Shown: positions 48,918 through 57,552 of the stretch, one piece after another
Layout of the letters: each line of letters opens with the position of its first letter
How positions within the stretch are numbered: position 1 is the first letter of the stretch
Position numbers and translations under genes: made by a program
Notes under the pieces: generated by a model
The model's input: only the letters and a program-made list of their open reading frames with translations
Databases searched by the model: none
Told to the model about the DNA's origin: nothing
Assembly (NCBI RefSeq): GCF_026012015.1
Contig: NZ_BRXR01000001.1
Coordinates: 1,848,001 to 1,912,000 of the forward strand
Reading direction: 5' to 3'
Source: Clostridium omnivorum
GTDB taxonomy: Bacteria; Bacillota; Clostridia; Clostridiales; Clostridiaceae
Length of the DNA: 64,000 bases

Positions 48918-51043
48918 TGAGTTCTTCTAAAAAAATTAATGAAGATAATCTAAAAAAAGCAAAACAAAAATATGAGAATATAGAGATACCTGCCAGTTTG
49001 GATTCCACAATTGAAAAAGCTGTGGAAAAAGGCGAAAAAAAGGATATTTTTAAATATAGATTCCCTTTAACTGCTGCAGCATTTTTATGCTTTATCTTGC
49101 TTGCTTTAAGTTGCTTCCCAAAATTAAATTTTATAGCACCGGCTTCGGCTAATACCGAGGTAGCAGATAATAAAAATGTCTCTGGAGATATAACTGTTAA
49201 AGCAGCTCCTCTTCCAACTGTAGATTCCTATGAAAACATGAAAAAGCTTTTAGGCTCTACACTTCATTTTGCTAATGCTTCCAATAAAGATGTTGTAGAA
49301 ACTAAAGGTGCTGGAGGTTATGCTATTAAAGATGATCTTACTAAATCGGCACCTATCGATAACAACATGAGTAGCTCAAATATTTCTAAAAAAGCATACC
49401 CTGACTACTCCACTACAAATAACCAGGTACAAGGAGTAGAAGAAGGAGATGTAGTAAAAACTGATGGAGATTATATATATAAGATAAATGGAAGCACTGC
49501 TCAAATTATAAGAGCCCTTCCTGCCACAGAAATGAAAGTTATTAAGAACATTACATTAAATAATGAAATTAGACTTCAAGAACTGTTTGTTGACAATAAA
49601 ACCTTAACTGTAATTGGAACTTATTATAAAAAAAATGATGCAACTAATACAACAGAGGACTATAACATTGATTCAATCTATCCTATAAATAGTACTCCTA
49701 TAACAAAGGTACTAATATATAACATAAGCGATAAAAGCAGCATTTCCGAATTGCGTTCCTTTGAAGTATCTGGTTCGTATTATACTGCAAGAAAGATTGA
49801 TTCAAAAATATATATTATTTCTAATCAATTTATTAATTTATACAAAAAAAGCGGTGGTGAGCAGCCTGCCCTGCCTTTTTACTCAGACGATACTAAAAAG
49901 AGTGCTTATACGGATATAACTTTGGATAAAATTAAATACTGCCCAGATGCAGTGGCTCCAAATTATTTAAATATATCATCAATAGATACAGCTATGCCTA
50001 ATAGCGGCCTAGAGATTTCAACCTACATGACCTCTGCAGGAAATATATATGTTTCTGATAAAAATCTCTATGTAGCTGGATACGATATTACTAAGTTAAA
50101 TAACTCACCTTCAACTACACTTTATAAATTTTCTCTAGATAAGGGTAAAGCACAGTATCTTAGCAAAGCTGAAGTTCCTGGCACCACCCTAAATCAATTT
50201 TCTATGGATGAAAATAATGGCTACTTCAGAATTGCTACTACGGTAAATGGCTCTACCTCAAAGAACAATCTATATGTACTAGATAATAATTTGTCTATAG
50301 TGGGGAAAATCGAGAATATTGCTCCCTCAGAGAGAATTTATTCCACAAGATTTATGGGTGACAGAGCTTATATGGTAACCTTTAAGAATACAGATCCTCT
50401 TTATGTTATAGATTTAAAAACACCAGAAAGCCCAAAAATTCTTGGAGAACTTAAGCTTCCTGGCTTCAGCACCTATCTTCATCCTTATGATGAAAATCAT
50501 ATTATTGGGTTTGGAAAGGATACAGAAGAAGTATCTGAAACAACCTCTTCCTCTAATACAGTTACTAAAAGGGTAATTCAAAAGGGCCTAAAGCTGGCTA
50601 TTTTTGATGTTACAAATGTGAATGACCCTAAAGTGATGTTTTCAACCACTATTGGAGATAATGGAACAGATTCCGCAGCATTGTATAACCATAAAGCCTT
50701 CCTGTTTTCTAAGGAACGTCAGCTTCTGGCTTTTCCTCTTTCGGTTAATGAATTTGATAATAAAGTCCCGAGAAATCCAAACGATCCTTATGGTACCCTA
50801 AAATTTGAAGGTGCTTATGTATACAAGGTAGACCTTGAAAATGGCTTTACTTTAAAGAGTAAAATATCTAATCAGTCTTACAGCAATAAGGATTTTAAAA
50901 CGTTTACTATAGGCTTTGACTATAGTATACAGAGACTTCTTTATATAAATAACTCTTTATACTCTGTATCAAACAACAGAATAAGCGCCTACAATATGGC
51001 TGATTACAGCCAGGTTGGCAGCTTAAGTACTGAAGTCAAATAA
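48917..51043 (+). CDS. Membrane-anchored beta-propeller protein, candidate anti-sigma factor
   Basis: A 708-residue protein. The N-terminal 46 residues are charged and cytoplasmic (INEDNLKKAKQKYENIEIPA), then one membrane helix (about 50-70, FPLTAAAFLCFILLALSCFP), then a linker of about 90 residues and a large extracytoplasmic domain. This matches the secreted beta-propeller family PF09826: NQVQGVEEGDVVKTDGDYIY near 170, repeated beta units, and FDVTNVNDPKVMFSTTIGDN near 575. The 1-nt overlap with the ECF sigma gene and the cytoplasmic tail suggest an anti-sigma factor sensing the envelope. Confidence 0.83.
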   Translation: MSSSKKINEDNLKKAKQKYENIEIPASLDSTIEKAVEKGEKKDIFKYRFPLTAAAFLCFILLALSCFPKLNFIAPASANTEVADNKNVSGDITVKAAPLPTVDSYENMKKLLGSTLHFANASNKDVVETKGAGGYAIKDDLTKSAPIDNNMSSSNISKKAYPDYSTTNNQVQGVEEGDVVKTDGDYIYKINGSTAQIIRALPATEMKVIKNITLNNEIRLQELFVDNKTLTVIGTYYKKNDATNTTEDYNIDSIYPINSTPITKVLIYNISDKSSISELRSFEVSGSYYTARKIDSKIYIISNQFINLYKKSGGEQPALPFYSDDTKKSAYTDITLDKIKYCPDAVAPNYLNISSIDTAMPNSGLEISTYMTSAGNIYVSDKNLYVAGYDITKLNNSPSTTLYKFSLDKGKAQYLSKAEVPGTTLNQFSMDENNGYFRIATTVNGSTSKNNLYVLDNNLSIVGKIENIAPSERIYSTRFMGDRAYMVTFKNTDPLYVIDLKTPESPKILGELKLPGFSTYLHPYDENHIIGFGKDTEEVSETTSSSNTVTKRVIQKGLKLAIFDVTNVNDPKVMFSTTIGDNGTDSAALYNHKAFLFSKERQLLAFPLSVNEFDNKVPRNPNDPYGTLKFEGAYVYKVDLENGFTLKSKISNQSYSNKDFKTFTIGFDYSIQRLLYINNSLYSVSNNRISAYNMADYSQVGSLSTEVK

Positions 51044-51050
51044 AACTAAG

Positions 51051-51094
51051 GGAGCCGCAACACTAGCGTTCATTTGCGCTATTGCTGCGGCTCC
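51051..51094. terminator. Hairpin between beta-propeller and zinc-ribbon genes
   Basis: GGAGCCGCA and TGCGGCTCC form a perfect 9-bp stem; TAGCG and CGCTA extend it inside. T-run is weak. It separates convergent genes. Confidence 0.65.
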
Positions 51095-51100
51095 AATTTA

Positions 51101-51466
51101 TTATTGTTTTTTACCACATCTAGGGCAATAGTTGTCCTCAGCTTTCATCTCACAATAGCAATGCCTGCAGTTTTTCATTTCCTTAGCCCTAAGCTTTCTT
51201 TCTTTAAGTTCCTTTATATCCTTTTCTATATCCTCTATTTCCTTACACTTAGATATAAAATCCTTATCTACTTCCATTCCTTCTATATATCTTTTATATA
51301 TCTTTTTACCAATCTTAGCATATAACTCGTAAGCCTTTTTTTCTTCTGAGGATATTTCCATATTTATTTTAGAAACTTCAATCAGCTCACCTGACTTTTT
51401 AGCAACATTCTCTGCTCCAACTTCCAAGTACTCAGACAATTTTGATAGACTATCTTTAAAAGGCAT
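51101..51466 (-). CDS. Coiled-coil protein with C-terminal zinc ribbon
   Basis: A 121-residue protein. Residues about 1-95 form one long helical region (LSKLSEYLEVGAENVAKKSG, then EEKKAYELYAKIGKKIYKRY), predicted coiled coil. The C-terminus has a zinc ribbon: CRHCYCEM then CPRCGKK. ATG 51466 is preferred, preceded by AAGGATGG. Related clostridial proteins are uncharacterised. A single-gene unit. Confidence 0.75.
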   Translation of the reverse strand: MPFKDSLSKLSEYLEVGAENVAKKSGELIEVSKINMEISSEEKKAYELYAKIGKKIYKRYIEGMEVDKDFISKCKEIEDIEKDIKELKERKLRAKEMKNCRHCYCEMKAEDNYCPRCGKKQ

Positions 51467-51526
51467 TATTACCATCCTTATATCATTGCTTTACTGTATT
51501 ATATGCAAATACCACCCATAGGTTAA

Positions 51527-51557
51527 ATAACAAATAAAGAATTTCTTATCTGTTATT
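51527..51557. terminator. Hairpin after the glutamine synthetase gene
   Basis: AATAACA and TGTTATT with an imperfect inner stem lie 25 bp past the glutamine synthetase stop. T-run is short, so termination is likely but not certain. Confidence 0.5.
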
Positions 51558-51581
51558 ACTAACCTAGGGTGGCGCTATTAA

Positions 51582-53483
51582 TTAAATATCAAGTAAATTT
51601 TTCTTATAAGCTGTATAAAGCTCTCTTAATTTTTTCATGCTGTCATCAAGTTCTATTTGAAGATTTGAAACTTCTTCATAATTTAAGCTTTCTGAAGCTT
51701 CTTTTATTCTTGTAAATAAGCTCTTTCTTGCATAGCTGTCTTTCATTATATAATATCTAAGCTCATTTATAGCCATCCAATTGGAAACATCCAAATCTAA
51801 TGCCTTTTCAATAGAATGAAGCAACTTAAAGCTTCTTATTTCATCACTGTAGTTTGCAATGATTCTATTGTTTATTTCAGTTAGCCATCTCTTAGTTGTA
51901 GCTAATCTAAAACCGTTTATGAGTCTTTCTTCAAATACATCACCATCTTTGAATATCTCTAGCTTTTCAGGATATTTATCAAAAGCAGTAAGATTTTCAT
52001 AAACTGTAGCAGGAGCTTTTCCAAAATAAGCTATTCTTTCTTCCTCTGTAAAGTCTTCAAATACATCTTCTTCTGTTCTATAAGCTCTATCCTTCTCTAA
52101 ATAAACTGCAGCTTCCCCTGGTTTCTTAGAAAGCTCAGCAAGAAGTTCATCCTCAGTTCTATTGTTAGTAATTGCATACTTTATACCATCAAGCATAGCC
52201 ATATATAAAGTAGATATAACAAGGTAAGTATTAGAATGAGGATTTGGAGCTCTAAGTTCAAATCTAGTAGCAAATGGATTTTGTGTATCACGTATTAGTC
52301 CTATAAGTATAGTTCTGTTTCTTGATGGAACTTCCACTGTATGACCTAAAGAAGTAACTATACATATTGGTGCTTCAAAGCCTGGCTTTAATCTTCTTAG
52401 TGAATCATTAGTAGGAGATACAAATGGATTTATTACTTCGTAATTTTTTAATATTCCCATTACAGATGCATATCCTAAAGTACTCATAAAGTGCTTCTTT
52501 GTAGCTGTGAACAGATTTATTCTCTTTCCGTTTTTAAGCTTTAATGCCATACCTATATGAGTATGTTCCCCACTTCCTGCAACTCCTTCTATAGGCTTTG
52601 CAAGGAAGGTAACATCTAGTCCATTACTTCTAAAGGCTTCTTTCACAATGTTCTTAACTAAAAGCTCATTATCTGCAGCTTGAAGGGAAGTTGAGTATTT
52701 CCAATCTATTTCAAGTTGCTCCATTATGTGAGTAAGTCTTCCTGACTCCTCCATCTTAGCTCTTACTCCACCAACCTCTTTATGTCCCATTTCTGGTTCT
52801 AAGCCATAGCTTTCCATAAGCATAAGACTTTGCTCCATAGCAGTTCTAACATTACCTCTTGTTCTGGTCCAATATTGCTCTTGTAATACTTGAGAAGTTG
52901 AAAGTTCCTCTACATCTGCTTTATCATTTGGAGTTTTTACCCAGAATTCTAATTCTGTAGCTGAGGTTGGTATAACATCTTCTATATCATCATAGTTGAT
53001 GCCAAAAGTGGATAGCGATTGTGGGAAGTTCTTGAATAGGTCAAGAAGAGTAGTTTTGAAGTGATTAATGGAGTTCTTTAATATATATCTTGAGTCAACT
53101 GGTCTTCCATCGTGATACAGGAAGCATGGTATTCTAAGAGTTCCGACAGGTCGTCCTGTTTCTACATCTATGTGTTCAAAATTGTAGTCTACAAACCAAT
53201 TAACATCTAAGTCAGCTAACATATCAATTTTTGCATTATTCAGGGATGCGATACCAGGGAGTACAACAGAAGAACCGTCTGTTTGAACTGCAGCTCCATT
53301 TAGAAATGTGTCAATATCTTCGAGGAATAGCTTTACAGGTATTTTTTCGTCTGTGTCATTTCCTGCTAGGTCAATACCTACTAATGAGATAAACTTAATT
53401 TCTGGATGAGTTTCAAGAATACTTTTCAAACCCAATTCCGTGTGGTTTTCTTTGGGAATAATATAGATTAAATCCTTTGTCAT
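51582..53483 (-). CDS. Glutamine synthetase (long clostridial/type III-like form)
   Basis: Catalyses ATP-dependent formation of glutamine from glutamate and ammonium. The 633-residue protein is longer than classical GSI (about 440-470). Conserved features include FISLVGIDLAGNDTDEKIPV at the N-terminus, TSATELEFWVKTP (residues about 177-189), VAGSGEHTHIGMALKLKNG (metal/glutamate site) and TRFELRAPNPHSNTYLVIST, followed by a helical C-terminal extension of about 170 residues. This fits the long enzymes of Clostridium such as C. acetobutylicum. AGGAGG precedes the ATG. It is a single-gene unit; no nitrogen-control site was recognised. Confidence 0.9.
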   Translation of the reverse strand: MTKDLIYIIPKENHTELGLKSILETHPEIKFISLVGIDLAGNDTDEKIPVKLFLEDIDTFLNGAAVQTDGSSVVLPGIASLNNAKIDMLADLDVNWFVDYNFEHIDVETGRPVGTLRIPCFLYHDGRPVDSRYILKNSINHFKTTLLDLFKNFPQSLSTFGINYDDIEDVIPTSATELEFWVKTPNDKADVEELSTSQVLQEQYWTRTRGNVRTAMEQSLMLMESYGLEPEMGHKEVGGVRAKMEESGRLTHIMEQLEIDWKYSTSLQAADNELLVKNIVKEAFRSNGLDVTFLAKPIEGVAGSGEHTHIGMALKLKNGKRINLFTATKKHFMSTLGYASVMGILKNYEVINPFVSPTNDSLRRLKPGFEAPICIVTSLGHTVEVPSRNRTILIGLIRDTQNPFATRFELRAPNPHSNTYLVISTLYMAMLDGIKYAITNNRTEDELLAELSKKPGEAAVYLEKDRAYRTEEDVFEDFTEEERIAYFGKAPATVYENLTAFDKYPEKLEIFKDGDVFEERLINGFRLATTKRWLTEINNRIIANYSDEIRSFKLLHSIEKALDLDVSNWMAINELRYYIMKDSYARKSLFTRIKEASESLNYEEVSNLQIELDDSMKKLRELYTAYKKNLLDI

Positions 53484-53837
53484 AACCTGACCTCCTAAAC
53501 TTTATATATTCATATTTTTACATGCATTTTTTAAAAATTATAGACTCAATTTTATTACACAAAATAGCTGGTGTCAATACAAAATTGAAAGTTTACAAAA
53601 CCAATATTTCATTCGAAAGATTTTTTCAACGAATAATTTCTATCAAAATATTGAATAATCAATAAATATGAAATTTGTAAAAGTATATTTTCATTACACA
53701 AATGCAATGTTATGGAGTATAATAGAGTATGAAATAGCTATGTAATGAGAGATAAACGACATAAAATATAGTATGCATATTTTTTTATATTGGATACATA
53801 AAATTAATAAGTACTATCAAAGGGGGTGAATACTGCT
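53484..53837. other. Intergenic region between glutamine synthetase and murI
   Basis: AT-rich divergent spacer holding the promoters of both genes. No operator or RNA element that I can support. Confidence 0.4.
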
Positions 53838-53903
53838 TTGAAGCATTTACCGTATCAAGCTTCAAGAGCAGTGAATAAGTGGATGAAAGAAAGAAAGCTA
53901 TAG
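53838..53903 (+). CDS. 21-residue ORF overlapping the murI start
   Basis: A TTG at 53838 has a GGGGG ribosome site 11 nt upstream (AAAGGGGGTG), whereas murI's own start has only a weak site. The predicted peptide KHLPYQASRAVNKWMKERKL ends at TAG 53901-53903, 24 bp inside murI in another frame. Translational coupling to murI is plausible. Confidence 0.4.
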   Translation: MKHLPYQASRAVNKWMKERKL

Positions 53904-54649
53904 GTTTTTTTGATTCAGGAATAGGCGGATTAAGTGTTTTAAAAGAAGCAATTAGACTTCTTCCCAGTGAAGATTTTATATATTTTGGAGATTCTATAAA
54001 TGCTCCTTATGGTACTAGACCCGTTGATGAGGTAAAGGAATTAACCTTTAAAGCTGTGGATTTTCTTATAGCAAAAGGTGTAAAGGCCATAGTTATAGCC
54101 TGCAACACTGCTACTAGTGCTGCAATAGATGACTTAAGATCCAAATACAGCCCTATGTCTATTATAGGCATCGAACCTGCTGTTAAACCTGCCGTTGAGC
54201 TAAGAAAGCCAGGAAAAATATTAATAATGGCTACACCTATGACCCTAGCTGAAGCAAAGTTTAACACTCTTCTTAAAAGCTATGAATCCGAGGCTGATAT
54301 AGTGCCCGTGCCTTGCGCAGGTCTCGCAGAAATTGTAGAAGAGGGAAATTTATCTGGCGAGGTTGTTAATTGCTACTTAAAGGATAAATTGGCACCCTTT
54401 ATAAATGAGCCCATAAGCTCTGTGGTACTTGGCTGTACTCATTATCCTTTTGTAAAAGGTGAGATTGTAAGCATTTTAAAAGAAGACATTACAATTATTG
54501 ATGGGAGCCTCGGAACTGCTAAACAGTTAAAACGTAAACTCGCTTCTTCTAGATTACTAAACGAAGCTGCTCATAAGGGTACTGTAACAATAATAAATTC
54601 TTTAAATTCTGAAGATATATTAAAATTAAGCTATAAGCTTTTAACATAG
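53879..54649 (+). CDS. murI: Glutamate racemase
   Basis: Interconverts L- and D-glutamate for peptidoglycan. At 256 residues it has the usual length. GFFDSGIGGLSVLKEAIRLL (residues 8-27) opens the protein; catalytic Cys are in IACNTATSAA (about 74) and VLGCTHYPF (about 186), with the acidic partners IYFGDSINAPYGTR. The start is GTG 53879 with a weak site; a small upstream ORF with a strong ribosome site overlaps it. Divergent from the glutamine synthetase gene and followed by its own terminator. Confidence 0.96.
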   Translation: MDERKKAIGFFDSGIGGLSVLKEAIRLLPSEDFIYFGDSINAPYGTRPVDEVKELTFKAVDFLIAKGVKAIVIACNTATSAAIDDLRSKYSPMSIIGIEPAVKPAVELRKPGKILIMATPMTLAEAKFNTLLKSYESEADIVPVPCAGLAEIVEEGNLSGEVVNCYLKDKLAPFINEPISSVVLGCTHYPFVKGEIVSILKEDITIIDGSLGTAKQLKRKLASSRLLNEAAHKGTVTIINSLNSEDILKLSYKLLT

Positions 54650-54678
54650 TTGTTGAATCTAATTATTCAACAACTTTT
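54649..54678 (+). terminator. Terminator of murI
   Basis: GTTGTTGAAT and ATTCAACAAC form a perfect 10-bp stem followed by TTTT, starting at the murI stop codon. Confidence 0.8.
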
Positions 54679-54699
54679 GCAAAAATGTTTGTTAAATAC

Positions 54700-54728
54700 T
54701 TGACAATCTTATTTAAATCTGTTATAGT
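54700..54728 (+). promoter_or_regulatory. Promoter of the RNA upstream of the aro operon
   Basis: TTGACA (54700-54705) and TATAGT (54723-54728) are separated by 17 bp, just downstream of the murI terminator. Confidence 0.7.
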
Positions 54729-54734
54729 ATAGCT

Positions 54735-55084
54735 ATAAGATGTTCAAACACATCAATATACATAAAAAATATACTAAAATGAAGATATTAGTTGTTAAAG
54801 ATATATTAGGAAGTTGTTATACCACAGAAAATGCTATTCATTTTAAGCGCAGTCATAAGAAAAGCAATGTAAGGCGGTAACCCAATGAATTTATTAACTT
54901 CCAATTACTTAAAACTTTCTTCCTGTATAAGCAATTTAAGAATATAATAAATTGCTATGGAAAACAGTATTCTTTTACGCACATACATGTTAAATTTATA
55001 TCAAACTTTAACAATTATATTGAAGTAATTTTAGTAACATCCCTAAAGCCCAGCAGCCCCCTGCTGGGCTTTAGTTTTTTTGTT
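54735..55084 (+). ncRNA. Candidate structured RNA or leader upstream of the aro operon
   Basis: Between the promoter at 54700 and a strong terminator (CTAAAGCCCAGCAG / CTGCTGGGCTTTAG, 14 bp, then seven T; 55046-55084) lie about 350 nt with no convincing gene. Long-range pairs are visible: GGAAGTT at 54811-54817 with AACTTCC near 54897-54903, and ATTCATT near 54836-54842 with AATGAAT near 54883-54889. It could be a separate small RNA or an attenuated leader of the aro genes that start at 55190. It lacks T-box and known riboswitch signatures. Confidence 0.45.
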
Positions 55085-55189
55085 TATTATTGCAATTTTG
55101 TGCTGAAGTACTAAAGAACATAGCCAAAAGGATTAAGGGAAGTATATAATTAGAATGTAATTAATAAATAACTCAAGGAGGTATATGAG

Positions 55190-56260
55190 GTGCATTCAAT
55201 TACAGTTAATCTTACCTCTAATAATTATCCCATATACATAGATAGCGGTCTTTTAGAACATATTGGAGATCAAATAAAAAAAATATACAAAGGTAAAAAA
55301 ATTGCTATTATCACCGATTCAAACGTAGATAAACTATATGGAAATATACTAGAAACAAGTCTTAGCAAAGAAAACTTCATAATAAAAAAAGTAGTCATTG
55401 CACCAGGTGAAAAGAGCAAATCCTTTGATACCCTTAAGTATGTAAGCGAAGAAATTTTAGGATTTGAAATCACAAGGGGAGATTTAATTCTCACTGTTGG
55501 TGGTGGAGTTGTAGGAGATTTAGGCGGCTTTGCTGCTTCTATTTTACTTCGTGGTATTTCTTTTATTCAAATTCCTACAACGCTGCTAGCACAAATAGAT
55601 AGTAGTGTAGGCGGAAAAGTAGCAATTAATTCTGCTAAGGGAAAAAATTTAATAGGAAGCTTTTATCAACCAAAAGCTGTTTTTATAGATCCCTCCTTAT
55701 TAAAAACTCTCAGCGAAAGACAATTTAATGATGGCTTAGGTGAAGTCATAAAATACGGTGCTATTAAAGATGAAAATTTATTTAGCAATCTTTTGCAATA
55801 CGAATCTAAAGAAGACTTACTCAAAAATATAGATGAGATAATTTACACTTGCTGCAATATAAAAGCCCGAATTGTAGAGCAGGATGAAAAGGATCTTGGA
55901 GAAAGAATGCTTTTGAACTTTGGCCACACAATAGGTCACGGAATAGAAAAACAGTTTAATTACGAAACTTTTACCCATGGAGAGTCGGTTTCCATAGGAA
56001 TGTGTATAATAACCAAAAACAGCGAGCGCCTTGGAATTACTGAAAAAGGCACTTCAGAGCTTTTAGAAAAGCTAGTAAAAAAGTACAATTTACCCTGCAC
56101 TGTGCCTGACATGAATATGGAACAAATGCTAAAGGCTATTAAACTAGACAAAAAGAATATAAATGATGCACTGAATATTATTTTAATAAAAAAAATAGGC
56201 TGTGGCTTTATAAAAAATATAGCTGCCAGTGATATTAAAAAATATATTCAATGCTTATAG
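55190..56260 (+). CDS. aroB: 3-dehydroquinate synthase
   Basis: Second step of the shikimate pathway, converting DAHP to 3-dehydroquinate with NAD and zinc. At 356 residues it has family length. GGGVVGDLGGFAASILLRGI (residues about 103-122) is the NAD-binding signature, with TTLLAQIDSSVGGKVAIN following and zinc ligands in LNFGHTIGHGIE and FTHGESV. The GTG start at 55190 has AAGGAGG at 9 nt. First gene of aroB-aroA-aroC-chorismate mutase-aroE; aroA begins near its stop. A TATAAT at 55145-55150 could be an operon promoter. Confidence 0.96.
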   Translation: MHSITVNLTSNNYPIYIDSGLLEHIGDQIKKIYKGKKIAIITDSNVDKLYGNILETSLSKENFIIKKVVIAPGEKSKSFDTLKYVSEEILGFEITRGDLILTVGGGVVGDLGGFAASILLRGISFIQIPTTLLAQIDSSVGGKVAINSAKGKNLIGSFYQPKAVFIDPSLLKTLSERQFNDGLGEVIKYGAIKDENLFSNLLQYESKEDLLKNIDEIIYTCCNIKARIVEQDEKDLGERMLLNFGHTIGHGIEKQFNYETFTHGESVSIGMCIITKNSERLGITEKGTSELLEKLVKKYNLPCTVPDMNMEQMLKAIKLDKKNINDALNIILIKKIGCGFIKNIAASDIKKYIQCL

Positions 56261-56277
56261 ATATTGAGGTGGTTTGC

Positions 56278-57552
56278 TTGAACTTTATGAAAATTTATCC
56301 ATCCACTTTACAAGGCAAAATAAATATTCCTGCTTCTAAAAGCCTCTGTCATAGAGCAATTATTGCAGCAGGGCTTGCAAATGGAAGAAGTGTCATTGAT
56401 AATGTAAGCTTCTCTGATGATATAATAGCTAGTTGCAATGGAATGAAAGCTTTAGGTGCAGATATACTTATTGAAAAAGCTAGCGCTACTATAAATGGCA
56501 CAAAGTTTTTAAATTCAGTAGAAAGCATCATTGATTGCAAGGAATCTGGCTCTACCTTAAGATTTCTAATTCCTATAGCACTTTTAACTAGTAACGAAAT
56601 AACCTTTACTGGTAAAGGCAGACTTGGAAGCAGGCCTTTAACCCCTTACTACAGCATTTTTAATGAGCAAAATATAAAGTATAGCTCTAATACAGGGCTT
56701 CCTCTAACAATAAAGGGAACCTTGAAACCTGGTGAATATAAGCTTCCTGGTAATATAAGCTCTCAATTTATTACTGGGCTTATGTTCGCTCTCCCATTAT
56801 TAGAGGGAGATTCAAAAATAACCATAACAACAGCTTTAGAATCAAAGGGTTACATTGATCTAACACTAAGCTTACTAAAAAAATATTCTATAAACATTGA
56901 AAACCGTAACTATAGTGAATTTTATATAAAAGGAAATCAAAGCTATAAAGCGTGTGATTATAGAGTGGAAGGGGACTTTTCTCAAGCAGCCTTTTGGCTT
57001 GTGGGCGGAGTTTTGGGAGGAGAAGTTCAATGTGAGGATATAAATATAGACTCCCTTCAAGGTGATAAAGTTATACTAGATATAATTAAAAATATGGGAG
57101 GAAATATAGCTATAAAGAAAAATAAAATTACAGCAATAAATTCAAAGACTAGAGGAATAACCATAGATGCTTCTAATTGTCCAGACCTAGTTCCCATTCT
57201 TTCTGTATTAGCTGCAGTAAGCTCTGGAACTACAAGAATTATAAATGCACAGCGTCTGCGCATTAAGGAATCTGATAGACTAAAGGCGATGACCATGGAA
57301 TTATCAAAGCTTGGAGCAGACATAGCAGAAACATCAGACGGACTTATAATTCACGGAAAACACAATTTAAAGGGCGGAATAGTTAACAGCTGGAATGATC
57401 ACCGCATAGCCATGGCATTAGCCATTGCATCAATAAAATGTACAGAACCTTTAATTCTAGAAAATTTTGATGTGATAAAAAAGTCCTATCCCGAATTTTA
57501 CAAGGATTTTATTACACTAGGAGGAAATGTTTATGAGTGGAGTATGGGGTAA
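56278..57552 (+). CDS. aroA: 3-phosphoshikimate 1-carboxyvinyltransferase (EPSP synthase)
   Basis: Transfers enolpyruvate from PEP to shikimate 3-phosphate. About 424 residues. IPASKSLCHRAIIAAGLANG near residue 17 and ESGSTLRFLIPIAL near 90 form the substrate sites, GRLGSRPLTPYY follows, and RLRIKESDRLKAMTMELSKL lies near 330. The TTG start at 56278 is preferred because GAGGTGG is about 5-6 nt upstream; ATG 56287 is an alternative. It overlaps the start of aroC by 20 bp, giving tight coupling. The Gly-rich PEP-site residue of the glyphosate-sensitive class was not checked further. Confidence 0.94.
   Translation: MNFMKIYPSTLQGKINIPASKSLCHRAIIAAGLANGRSVIDNVSFSDDIIASCNGMKALGADILIEKASATINGTKFLNSVESIIDCKESGSTLRFLIPIALLTSNEITFTGKGRLGSRPLTPYYSIFNEQNIKYSSNTGLPLTIKGTLKPGEYKLPGNISSQFITGLMFALPLLEGDSKITITTALESKGYIDLTLSLLKKYSINIENRNYSEFYIKGNQSYKACDYRVEGDFSQAAFWLVGGVLGGEVQCEDINIDSLQGDKVILDIIKNMGGNIAIKKNKITAINSKTRGITIDASNCPDLVPILSVLAAVSSGTTRIINAQRLRIKESDRLKAMTMELSKLGADIAETSDGLIIHGKHNLKGGIVNSWNDHRIAMALAIASIKCTEPLILENFDVIKKSYPEFYKDFITLGGNVYEWSMG

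Noticed and set aside
54735-55084. T-box riboswitch upstream of the aro operon
   Set aside because: The conserved AGGGTGGNACCGCG segment is absent; only a loose GGCGGTAACCC is present far from the terminator.
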